Shown here: one piece after another, positions 10,464 to 16,660 of the stretch
Layout of the letters: the number at the start of each line of letters is the position of its first letter
Position numbering within the stretch: the stretch's first letter is position 1
Source: Microbacterium sp. cf046
Lineage (GTDB): Bacteria; Actinomycetota; Actinomycetes; Actinomycetales; Microbacteriaceae
Assembly: GCF_900114345.1 (NCBI RefSeq)
Contig: NZ_FOZJ01000002.1
Location: 372,001 to 436,000, forward strand
Length of the DNA stretch: 64,000 nt
Direction: 5' to 3'
Notes under the pieces: generated by a model
Databases searched by the model: none
Seen by the model: only the letters and a program-made list of their open reading frames with translations
What the model was told of the DNA's origin: nothing
Translations under genes and position numbers: made by a program

Positions 10464-11153
10464 TCGGTCGGCGGGGGGCGGAGACTGGGGTGCCGAGGGG
10501 TCGGCGGGAGCCGCTCCCGGCGCCACCGGGGCCGCCGCTTCGAGCGCCTTCCGGCGGCGCGCGCGGGAGACCAGGAGGTACGTGACCGCGCCGAGGACGG
10601 CGACCGCGAGCACCCCGAGGAGGATCCACGGCACCGCCGCCGCGCCGCTGTCGACCGGCGCGATCGTCTCGGTCGGCGTCGGGGTCGGCTCCGGTGTCGG
10701 CGTCTCGGTCGGCGTCGTGGTCTCGGTGGGGGTCGGCGTGGGCGTGGGGGGAGCCTCGGCCACGGTGAATCCGAACTCGCCCGAGATCGGGTGCCCGTCG
10801 CTGGAGACCACCTTCCACAGCACCGTGACGGCGCCGGATGCTGCGCCGCTGAGCGGCTGCGTCACCGTGGTCCCGTCGACCACGGGTTCGCCGTCAGCGA
10901 GCGACGCGCCCGAGGCGTCGGTGACCTGCAGCTCGGTCGCGCCCGGATCGGTCGCGAGTTCGCCGCTGAAGGTCAGGGTGAGCTCCGCGGGCAGGGCGTC
11001 CAGCGACGAATCCGCGGCCGGGTCGCTGGAGACGAGCTCGTCGTGCGCGCTCGCGGGGGAGGCGACCAGCAGGCCGGCACCGGCCAGGAGCAGGGCGGCG
11101 GCAGCGGCGGTCAGTGCGCGGCCGAGGGAGCGAGGAGGAGTGTTCGTAGGCAT
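10461..11153 (-). CDS. CopC-domain membrane-anchored protein
   Basis: 230 residues. A signal peptide (about 1-36) ends ASA before HDELVSSDPA, so the mature protein would begin with His, the Cu(II)-brace residue of CopC proteins. A second family motif, SSDGHPISGEFGF, supplies the other conserved Asp and His. A long Thr/Pro/Glu-rich linker (about 140-175) follows, then one membrane helix (PWILLGVLAVAVLGAVTYLLV) and a basic, Pro-rich cytoplasmic tail. This YcnJ/YobA-like layout suggests an extracytoplasmic copper-binding domain tethered to the membrane. It is divergent from the copper-storage-like gene. The copper link is by family and by residues seen; no copper pump is in the window. Confidence 0.87.
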   Translation of the reverse strand: MPTNTPPRSLGRALTAAAAALLLAGAGLLVASPASAHDELVSSDPAADSSLDALPAELTLTFSGELATDPGATELQVTDASGASLADGEPVVDGTTVTQPLSGAASGAVTVLWKVVSSDGHPISGEFGFTVAEAPPTPTPTPTETTTPTETPTPEPTPTPTETIAPVDSGAAAVPWILLGVLAVAVLGAVTYLLVSRARRRKALEAAAPVAPGAAPADPSAPQSPPPADR

Positions 11154-11291
11154 CCTGTCCAGGCTACGCCGCCGTCGCGCGTGCCGTGGCGCCGGGCGGA
11201 TGCGCGCCGCAGCGCCGCGGGTCCATATGACGGGCGTGTGAATTGATGCTGAGCGTGCACGGGACCCGATGACGCGAGCGGCCTCGAGGAG

Positions 11292-11297
11292 TAGCGT
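11292..11297 (+). promoter_or_regulatory. Candidate -10 box of Met/Cys-rich gene
   Basis: TAGCGT, 50 nt before the GTG, with a perfect palindrome (11306-11321) right where transcription would begin. No good -35 hexamer is seen. Confidence 0.4.
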
Positions 11298-11305
11298 TCC
11301 GACCA

Positions 11306-11321
11306 GACGGCACGTGCCGTC
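11306..11321. promoter_or_regulatory. Perfect 16-bp palindrome, candidate operator
   Basis: GACGGCACGTGCCGTC is a perfect palindrome between the candidate -10 TAGCGT and the ribosome-binding site of the copper-storage-like gene. A repressor bound here would block initiation. The cognate regulator is unknown and no copper-responsive regulator gene is in the window. Confidence 0.5.
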
Positions 11322-11347
11322 AGGGAGAGAAGCGAAAGGAGCGCGAC

Positions 11348-11746
11348 GTGGACTCGATGATGATGGACATGATGTCCAAGGACATGTCGATGGCGGGGAT
11401 GAGCGCCATGGACATGCAGCTCATGCAGGCCTGTATGGACGCCTGCTCGGCCTGCGAGCAGGCGTGTACGGTGTGCTCGACTCAGATGATGGACTGCTCA
11501 CCCGCGTGCATGAACTGCGCGGACATGTGCAACACGATGATGCGGACCATGCTGCGGATGCAGGGCACCACGCCCGCCGTGATGATGTCGATGCTCGACG
11601 CGTGCATGGCGATGTGCCAGATGTGCATGGACGAGTGCATGGCGCATGCGGACATGAGCGAGGTCTGCAAGATGTGCGCTCAGTCGTGCAAGGCCTGCAT
11701 GGACGCCTGCATGGCGCTCAAGGACGCCATGATGAAGATGGCCTGA
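11348..11746 (+). CDS. Met/Cys-rich four-helix protein, probable copper storage
   Basis: 132 residues with about 36 Met and 18 Cys, around 40% of the protein. Cysteines repeat as CxxxC and CxxC along predicted helices (ACMDACSACEQACTVC; CMAMCQMCMDEC; CKMCAQSCKACMDAC), as in the DUF326/Csp family of four-helix-bundle proteins that store many Cu(I) ions inside the bundle. There is no signal peptide, so a cytosolic, Csp3-like protein is expected. The first 28 residues are extremely Met-rich, an unusual extension. GTG 11348 is chosen because AAAGGAG lies 6 nt upstream. The divergent neighbour encodes a CopC-domain protein, which supports a copper role. Metal binding itself is inferred. Confidence 0.85.
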   Translation: MDSMMMDMMSKDMSMAGMSAMDMQLMQACMDACSACEQACTVCSTQMMDCSPACMNCADMCNTMMRTMLRMQGTTPAVMMSMLDACMAMCQMCMDECMAHADMSEVCKMCAQSCKACMDACMALKDAMMKMA

Positions 11747-11765
11747 CGGCCACCGACGATCACCC

Positions 11766-11791
11766 GTCCTGCGGGTTCAGCCCTGCAGGAC
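11766..11791. terminator. Hairpin between convergent genes
   Basis: GTCCTGCGGG-TTCAG-CCCTGCAGGAC, a 10-bp stem with one bulged base, starting 20 bp after the Met/Cys-rich gene and overlapping the last codons of the gene on the other strand. No T-run. Confidence 0.45.
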
Positions 11792-12127
11792 GTTGAACCG
11801 AAGCGGTCCCACGGCCAGCACGTTGTAACGGCCGTGGAGTGCCACCGGCGTGCCCGCGGAGACCTCGTGCACCGCGCCGGAGCCGTTCCACACCTCGATG
11901 CGCTCGGCCGCGATGACCGTGCGCAGGACGACGACGCCGTTCTCCGCATCCGTCTGCTCGACGATCGCGTCGACCCACTCGGCCGGCGTGGCTGCCGACA
12001 GCCGTGCCTGGATCAGGTGGAGCGCGTGACCCGGCGCGAACGAGGAGCACGACACACCGTGTACGCACATGCACGCCGCACGCTCACGCACCTGGAGGGG
12101 CGGAAGGTGGCGGTGCGGGGTCGACAC
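11777..12127 (-). CDS. Hypothetical protein with CxC...C motif (116 aa)
   Basis: Not recognised. The protein begins VSTPHRHLPPLQVRERAACM and has three cysteines in CMCVHGVSC around residues 20-28, followed by a probable alpha/beta region (ALHLIQARLSAATPAEWVDAIVE) and a beta-rich C-terminus (EVWNGSGAVHEVSAGTPVAL). There is no signal peptide or membrane segment. GTG 12127 is chosen because AAAGGAG (minus strand, 12135-12141) sits 7 nt upstream. It is convergent with the Met/Cys-rich gene and could be a metal-binding partner, but that is only a guess from the cysteines and position. Confidence 0.7.
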   Translation of the reverse strand: MSTPHRHLPPLQVRERAACMCVHGVSCSSFAPGHALHLIQARLSAATPAEWVDAIVEQTDAENGVVVLRTVIAAERIEVWNGSGAVHEVSAGTPVALHGRYNVLAVGPLRFNVLQG

Positions 12128-12297
12128 GGAGGTCTCCTTTGAGTAGGTTCGGATACTCGCCAGGCTAGGCGGGACGCCTCCGGCAGTCACCTCGGGTGAC
12201 ACACGACGAAACATTGCGGAACTCCGCTCAGGAGGGTCGAACCGGCCCTTTTGCGATGCGGTCGATCCGATACGCTGGAGTTCAGAGGAGGAACACC

Positions 12298-12807
12298 GTG
12301 GAGGACTACCGCCGCCCCGAACCGGACGACATCCGGAAGGCTTCCGGAGCGAGCGCCAACGCGGGTGATTCGCAGGGCGCCAGCGACACGACGCAGACGT
12401 TCGGTCACGATTCCGACCTCTCGTTCGTGCCGTTCGGCAGCGACCTGAGCGACGCAGAGCTCGACGCGATCGAGGCGCTGCCGACCCGCGCCGCGCTCTT
12501 CATCGTCCGATCCGGTCCGACCGCGGGTGCCCGGTACCTGCTCGACACGGACGTGACGACCGTGGGGCGGCATCCCGAGGCCGACATCTTCTTCGACGAC
12601 GTGACCGTCTCGCGCCGTCACGCCGAGATCACCCGCACCGACACGGCCTTCGAGCTCGTCGACCAGCGGTCGCTGAACGGCACCTACGTCAACGGAGAGC
12701 GCGTCGACCGCGCAGTCCTCACGAACGGCTCAGAGGTCCGGGTCGGCAAGTTCAGACTCAACTTCTTCGTCTCACCGGCTGATCTTCCCCAGACGACGGG
12801 CGGCTGA
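12298..12807 (+). CDS. garA: FHA-domain regulator, GarA/OdhI type
   Basis: 169 residues. The N-terminal 40 residues are disordered and contain SDTTQTFGHDSDLSF, matching the double-threonine phosphorylation motif of GarA/OdhI. The forkhead-associated domain (about 65-150) has GRHPEADIFFDDVTVSRRHAEI and LVDQRSLNGTYVNG, with the phosphothreonine-contacting Arg, Ser and Asn. In Mycobacterium and Corynebacterium such proteins, unphosphorylated, inhibit 2-oxoglutarate dehydrogenase; phosphorylation by PknB/PknG-type kinases relieves this. GTG 12298 has GAGGAGG 6-8 nt upstream. It overlaps ftsR by one base in an ATGA-like junction, so the two are co-transcribed. A PASTA kinase that could act on it is at 27447-29384. 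Confidence 0.9.
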   Translation: MEDYRRPEPDDIRKASGASANAGDSQGASDTTQTFGHDSDLSFVPFGSDLSDAELDAIEALPTRAALFIVRSGPTAGARYLLDTDVTTVGRHPEADIFFDDVTVSRRHAEITRTDTAFELVDQRSLNGTYVNGERVDRAVLTNGSEVRVGKFRLNFFVSPADLPQTTGG

Positions 12808-13496
12808 TGCCGGCACCGTCCCCCCGCGAACGATCTTCGTCCGCGGGGCTTCTCAGCATTGGTCAGGTCCTGGCGCGCCTGAATCCGGAGTTCCCGAATC
12901 TGACCTCCAGCAAGCTCCGATTCCTCGAGGTCCAGGGCATCGTGACGCCGACTCGAACCGAGTCGGGATACCGCAAGTTCTCGCAGGACGACCTCGAGCG
13001 ACTGCGTCTCGCGCTCACGCTGCAGCGCGACCACTACCTCCCGCTCGTCGTCATCCGCGAGTACCTCGCCGACGTGGATGCCGGGCGCGACCCGGCGCCG
13101 CCGACCGCCGCGCCGCCCTCGATCGTCCCCGCGCCGCGCCGCTACCGCCGCGAGGAGCTGCTGGCCGCGGCGGGCGCCGCGCCCCAGCTGCTGAACGACG
13201 CGATCAGCACCGGCGTGCTGACCGCCACCGACGGGTACAACGACCAGGCCGTCGCGATCCTGCGGGCACTGGTCGCACTGGACCGTCACGGCATCGAGCC
13301 GCGCCACGTCCGCACCCTCCGCCAGAGCGCGGAACGCGACGTCGCCCTCGTCGAATCGGCGCTCTCACCCCTGCTGCGACGGACGGATGCGGCATCCCGC
13401 GCGCGTGCGAGCGAACTCGCACCCGAGCTTGCGAAGCGACTCGACGAGGTGCGAGCGATCTTCGCCCGTGCGGCCCTCGACCGCATGCTCTCCTGA
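12807..13496 (+). CDS. ftsR: MerR-family cell-division regulator FtsR
   Basis: 229 residues with a MerR-type winged helix at about 15-85 (LLSIGQVLARL..., FLEVQGIVTPTRTESGYRKFSQDDLERLRLALTLQ is split here by ordinary family spacing). The C-terminal part (about 110-225) is Arg/Ala/Leu-rich and helical. Position straight after garA matches Rv1827-Rv1828 of M. tuberculosis and the FtsR gene of Corynebacterium, which activates ftsZ expression. The start codon overlaps the garA stop (TGATG). Assignment to FtsR rests on synteny and the family; the target genes have not been shown here, but ftsZ lies 35 kb downstream. Confidence 0.85.
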   Translation: MPAPSPRERSSSAGLLSIGQVLARLNPEFPNLTSSKLRFLEVQGIVTPTRTESGYRKFSQDDLERLRLALTLQRDHYLPLVVIREYLADVDAGRDPAPPTAAPPSIVPAPRRYRREELLAAAGAAPQLLNDAISTGVLTATDGYNDQAVAILRALVALDRHGIEPRHVRTLRQSAERDVALVESALSPLLRRTDAASRARASELAPELAKRLDEVRAIFARAALDRMLS

Positions 13497-13537
13497 CCCG
13501 CGACCGCGACACGCCGAACCGCCCGAGGCGGATGTCG

Positions 13538-13566
13538 TTGCCCGGGGGCCGGGCCTCATCTAGCGT
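13538..13566 (+). promoter_or_regulatory. Promoter of second MerR gene
   Basis: TTGCCC (13538-13543) and TAGCGT (13561-13566) separated by 17 bp, about 30 nt ahead of a strong AAGGAGG ribosome-binding site. A conventional leadered promoter, unlike the many leaderless ones here. Confidence 0.55.
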
Positions 13567-13596
13567 TGACATGTCCGATCATCAAGGAGGAAGCGT

Positions 13597-14139
13597 ATGA
13601 ACGCTCACGACGCGGACGAACCGAAGTTCGTCGCAGACCTCCTCTTCACCGACGGACTGCCCGAGATGGACGACGAAGTGGGCTACCGGGGGGCCGTCGC
13701 CGCCCGCGCAGCCGGGATCACCTACCGTCAGCTCGACTACTGGGCGCGCACCGAACTCGTCGAGCCCACCGTCCGCGGCGCATCGGGATCGGGCTCGCAG
13801 CGCCTGTACGGGTTCCGCGACATCCTCGTGCTCAAGCTCGTCAAGCGACTGCTCGACACGGGCATCTCCCTGCAGCAGATCCGCACCGCGGTCGAGCAGC
13901 TGCGCGCCTCCGGCATCCGCGATCTCGCCGGCACCACGCTCATGAGCGACGGCGCATCGGTCTACCTGTGCACCTCGAACGACGAGGTCATCGACCTCGT
14001 GAGCCGGGGCCAGGGCGTCTTCGGCATCGCGGTCGGCAAGGTGCTGCACGAGGTCGAATCGACCCTGGTCGACTTCGAGGCGCAGGCGCCCGAGGTCGTC
14101 GACGAGCTCTCCGTGCGCCGGGCCGCCCGCACCGCCTGA
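13597..14139 (+). CDS. MerR-family regulator (Rv1830-like)
   Basis: 180 residues. The MerR helix-turn-helix is at about 28-95: GYRGAVAARAAGITYRQLDY, WARTELVEPTVRGASGSGSQ and then RLYGFRDILVLKLVKRLLDTGISLQQIRTA. The C-terminal half has DLAGTTLMSDGASVYLCTSN and lacks the metal-binding cysteines of classic MerR sensors. It follows garA-ftsR as Rv1830 follows Rv1827-Rv1829 in M. tuberculosis, but the intervening Rv1829-like nuclease gene is absent here. Rv1830 (McdR/ResR) influences cell size and growth. An excellent AAGGAGG lies 7 nt before the ATG. Confidence 0.85.
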   Translation: MNAHDADEPKFVADLLFTDGLPEMDDEVGYRGAVAARAAGITYRQLDYWARTELVEPTVRGASGSGSQRLYGFRDILVLKLVKRLLDTGISLQQIRTAVEQLRASGIRDLAGTTLMSDGASVYLCTSNDEVIDLVSRGQGVFGIAVGKVLHEVESTLVDFEAQAPEVVDELSVRRAARTA

Positions 14140-14189
14140 GCGCTGCGGGGCTGCTCCGGCGCTCAGCGGCGGAGCGCTTTGGTGCGGGG

Positions 14190-14436
14190 TTCATCCGTCA
14201 CCTGTGCACCGTGGGGAGCGGTTTTCGCGTACCTGGGTGACGGATGAACGGGTGGGCGTGGGGGGAGCGAACCCAAGTTTTGGTTCATCCGTCACCTGTG
14301 CACGGTCGGGAGCGGTTTTCGCGTACCTGGGTGACGGATGAACGGGTGGGCGTGGGGGGAGCGAACCCAAGTTTTGGTTCATCCGTCACCTGTGCACGGG
14401 TGAACGCGGTTTTCGCGTACCCAGGTGACGGATGAA
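14190..14436. repeat. Tandem array 2 of 59-bp palindromic repeats
   Basis: Three 59-bp copies at 14190-14248, 14284-14342 and 14378-14436, period 94 bp, arms TTCATCCGTCACC and GGTGACGGATGAA perfectly complementary. The two 35-bp spacers (cgggtgggcg...gttttgg) are identical. The interior differs from arrays 1 and 3 (gagcggttttcgcgtac), but the total length is the same. In the third copy the right inner stem reads CCAGGTGAC and extends the pairing with the left arm. The array sits directly upstream of the DUF559-type gene. Confidence 0.93.
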
Positions 14437-14503
14437 CGGTGAGCGGGACCGTGGGCTGTGGATAACGGCGGCGCGGGCGCGTGGAGCGCGGCACAGTGAA
14501 GGA

Positions 14504-15448
14504 ATGAACCCACTCGGCAGCGAATCCGTGTTCCTCGTCGGCGATGCGCGACGGGCCGGTCATCCGCGGCGATGGATCGACGGCGGTCAGTTCGACCGGC
14601 CGTACCGAGGTGTCCGTGCTTTGCACGTCGATGACGGCGGGGACCAGCCGCACCTTCAGCAACGGACCGCGATCGTCCGCGCTGCGCTCGTGTTCGCGGC
14701 GCACATGCATCCGGCCGAGTACTTCAGCCATACGACAGCAGCGATCATGTGGGAGCTGCCACTCCCGCTTTTGCCCGACGCGCAGCCGCACGTCAGCGTG
14801 CCGGGGCGAGCTCCCCGCATCCGCGGGATTCACGGTCACCAGATCGACCCAGCGCTTTCGCGGGTCGTCGAGCATCCGACCTACGGAGTGCGGGTCGCGG
14901 ATGCGGCGACGACCTGGGCGATGCTGGGAGGGATGCTGCGGCATCCGTACGATCTCGTTGCGCTCGGTGACGCGGTCGTACGAGTTCCGCGGATCCCGGG
15001 GCACTCGGCGCGGATAGAGCGCGATGCGTGGGGGACGCTGGCGGACCTCGAAGCGGCCGTGCATGCCGGCCGGCGTCGCGGCGCCTCCCCGTTGAGGGAG
15101 GCGCTCGCGCGCATCCGACCGGGAGTGGCGTCACGCATGGAGACCTGGGTGCGGCTCATCGTCATCGATGCCGGCCTGCCCGAACCCGTGACGGACCATG
15201 ACGTCTTCGACCGCCACGGGGGATTCGTCGGGTGCGTCGACCTCGCGTATCCCGAGTTGCGCATCGCGATCGAGTACGAAGGCGACCAGCACCGTACCGA
15301 TCAGCGTCAGTGGCATCGAGACATCGAGAAGCACGAGCGGCTCGCCGACCTCGGCTGGCGGGTCATCCGGGTGTCACGGGATCAGGTGTTCCGCGACCCC
15401 GCGTCCATTGCGCAGCGCGTTCGGCGTGCGATCGACGCGGCTCGCTGA
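14504..15448 (+). CDS. DUF559-type (Vsr-like) endonuclease-domain protein
   Basis: 314 residues. The C-terminal 110 residues look like the DUF559/Vsr-like PD-(D/E)XK nuclease fold: GCVDLAYPELRIAIEYEGDQ supplies Asp and Glu-X-Glu, followed by H, QRQWHRDIEKHERLADLGWR and VIRVSRDQV. The N-terminal two-thirds resembles actinobacterial proteins of unknown role that often carry an AbiEi-like opening; here it contains HTTAAIMWELPLPL and VRVADAATTWAML. ATG 14504 is chosen; an in-frame ATG at 14432 falls inside the palindrome end and is less likely. The gene is bracketed by palindrome arrays 2 and 3, which begin 13 bp downstream and end 68 bp upstream. Catalysis and any link to the repeats are inference. 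Confidence 0.82.
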   Translation: MNPLGSESVFLVGDARRAGHPRRWIDGGQFDRPYRGVRALHVDDGGDQPHLQQRTAIVRAALVFAAHMHPAEYFSHTTAAIMWELPLPLLPDAQPHVSVPGRAPRIRGIHGHQIDPALSRVVEHPTYGVRVADAATTWAMLGGMLRHPYDLVALGDAVVRVPRIPGHSARIERDAWGTLADLEAAVHAGRRRGASPLREALARIRPGVASRMETWVRLIVIDAGLPEPVTDHDVFDRHGGFVGCVDLAYPELRIAIEYEGDQHRTDQRQWHRDIEKHERLADLGWRVIRVSRDQVFRDPASIAQRVRRAIDAAR

Positions 15449-15460
15449 GCCTCCACCGTG

Positions 15461-15749
15461 TTCATCCGTCACCCGTGTACGCCGATCGCGCCATGCAGCG
15501 TGCATTGGTGACGGATGAACGGAGGGCCGATGGCCCTGCGGGCGCGCCCTGGTCACGGGGACGCGGTCGCGCGGCCTTCATCCGTCACCTGTGTACGCCG
15601 ATCGCGCCATGCGGCGTGCATTGGTGACGGATGAACGGAGCGCCGATGGCCCCGCGGGCGCCCTGGTCACGGGGACGCGGTCGCGCGGCCTTCATCGGTC
15701 ACCTGTGTACGCCGAACGCGCCCTGCGGCGTGCGTTGGTGACGGATGAA
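15461..15749. repeat. Tandem array 3 of 59-bp palindromic repeats
   Basis: Three 59-bp copies at 15461-15519, 15577-15635 and 15691-15749, spaced 114-116 bp apart. Spacers are nearly identical to each other (gatggcc...cgcgcggcc) but unrelated to those of arrays 1 and 2. The interiors (tgtgtacgccgatcgcgcc) resemble array 1. The third copy has ATCGGTCACC in the left arm, one mismatch to the right arm. The array starts 13 bp after the DUF559-type gene and ends 32 bp before the ParA stop codon. Confidence 0.93.
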
Positions 15750-15780
15750 CGAAGGGAGAGGGCGCTCCCAGAGATCCGGG

Positions 15781-16587
15781 TCAGACCGTGTTGCCGGCGG
15801 TCGGGATCCGGCCGGTGCGCATCACGCGGTCCAGCAGCGCGTCGAAGTCCGCCGCGAGCTCCTGCGCGGAGTCGCCGGGCCAGATGTGCAGGGGCTTGGC
15901 CGCGCCCTGCGCCTGCTGCAGCGACGTGCGCTCCGGCAGCTGGGGAGACAGCACGAGCGGGCCGAACATGTCGCGGAGCTCCTTGATGCGGAACTGGTGC
16001 TCGATCGACTGCGGGCGCACGCGGTTCACGACGATGCCGAGCGGCTGAAGACGGGGGGAGAGGCCGCGGCGGATCTCCTCGATCGCGCGCAGCGCCCGGT
16101 CGGCCGCAGCCACGGAGAACAGTCCGGGCTCGGTCACGACGATCACGCGATCGGATGCCGCCCACGCGGTGCGCGTGAGGGCGTTGAGCGACGGGGCGCA
16201 GTCGACCAGCACGAGGTCGTAGTCGGACTCGATCGTGGCGAGGGCCTCTTCGAGCTTCCAGACGTCGCGCACCGAAGGGTGCGGCCCGTCGAAGTTGATC
16301 GCCGACGGGCTGCCGATCATGACGTCGATCGTGCCCGGGTGCACCTTCGCCCAGCCGCTCGAGGTGATCGCCTGACGGACGACCTTCTCCTTCGGGTTGG
16401 CGAGGACGTCGGCGACGTTGAGTCGACCGGCGACCTGGATGTCCATGCCTGTGGAGACATCGGACTGCGGGTCGAGATCCACCACGAGAGTCCGAACTCC
16501 CCGCGCAAATGCAGCGGAGGCGAGTCCCAGAGTCACGGTTGTCTTACCGACCCCGCCCTTGAGCGAGCTGACGGAGAGTACGTGCAC
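15781..16587 (-). CDS. ParA-family ATPase
   Basis: 268 residues of the MinD/ParA/Soj group. The deviant Walker A motif SLKGGVGKTTVTLGLASAAF begins near residue 7, switch I carries VVDLDPQSDVSTGM and the Walker B strand is YDLVLVDCAPSLN. It lacks an N-terminal DNA-binding domain, as in Soj. No ParB gene or parS site (TGTTTCACGTGAAACA) is adjacent, so it is unlikely to be the chromosomal parA; such stand-alone ATPases position various cargoes. GTG 16587 is the start, with TAACGT 8 nt upstream. It is divergent from pyc, and the two promoters lie within 75 bp of each other. Confidence 0.9.
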   Translation of the reverse strand: MHVLSVSSLKGGVGKTTVTLGLASAAFARGVRTLVVDLDPQSDVSTGMDIQVAGRLNVADVLANPKEKVVRQAITSSGWAKVHPGTIDVMIGSPSAINFDGPHPSVRDVWKLEEALATIESDYDLVLVDCAPSLNALTRTAWAASDRVIVVTEPGLFSVAAADRALRAIEEIRRGLSPRLQPLGIVVNRVRPQSIEHQFRIKELRDMFGPLVLSPQLPERTSLQQAQGAAKPLHIWPGDSAQELAADFDALLDRVMRTGRIPTAGNTV

Positions 16588-16609
16588 AAGCGACTACGTT
16601 ACCGTCCCC

Positions 16610-16615
16610 TAGGCT
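16610..16615 (+). promoter_or_regulatory. -10 box of pyc
   Basis: TAGGCT 45 nt before the pyc ATG, giving a short leader with GAGGTG about 7 nt before the start codon. The divergent ParA gene has its own box (TAACGT, minus strand, 16601-16596) only 8 bp away. Confidence 0.5.
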
Positions 16616-16660
16616 GGGAGCACACTCAGCCCGATCCCATGGCCACCCAGCGAGGTGTGA

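Noticed and set aside
14191..14503. Short reading frames across array 2, and an earlier start (ATG 14432) for the DUF559-type gene
   Set aside because: They lie within the palindromes. The ATG at 14432 is part of the conserved repeat end, so it is a coincidence of the repeat sequence.
15781..16587. ParA as the chromosomal partition gene next to oriC
   Set aside because: No parB, parS site, rsmG or jag genes adjacent; it is a solitary ParA-type ATPase.
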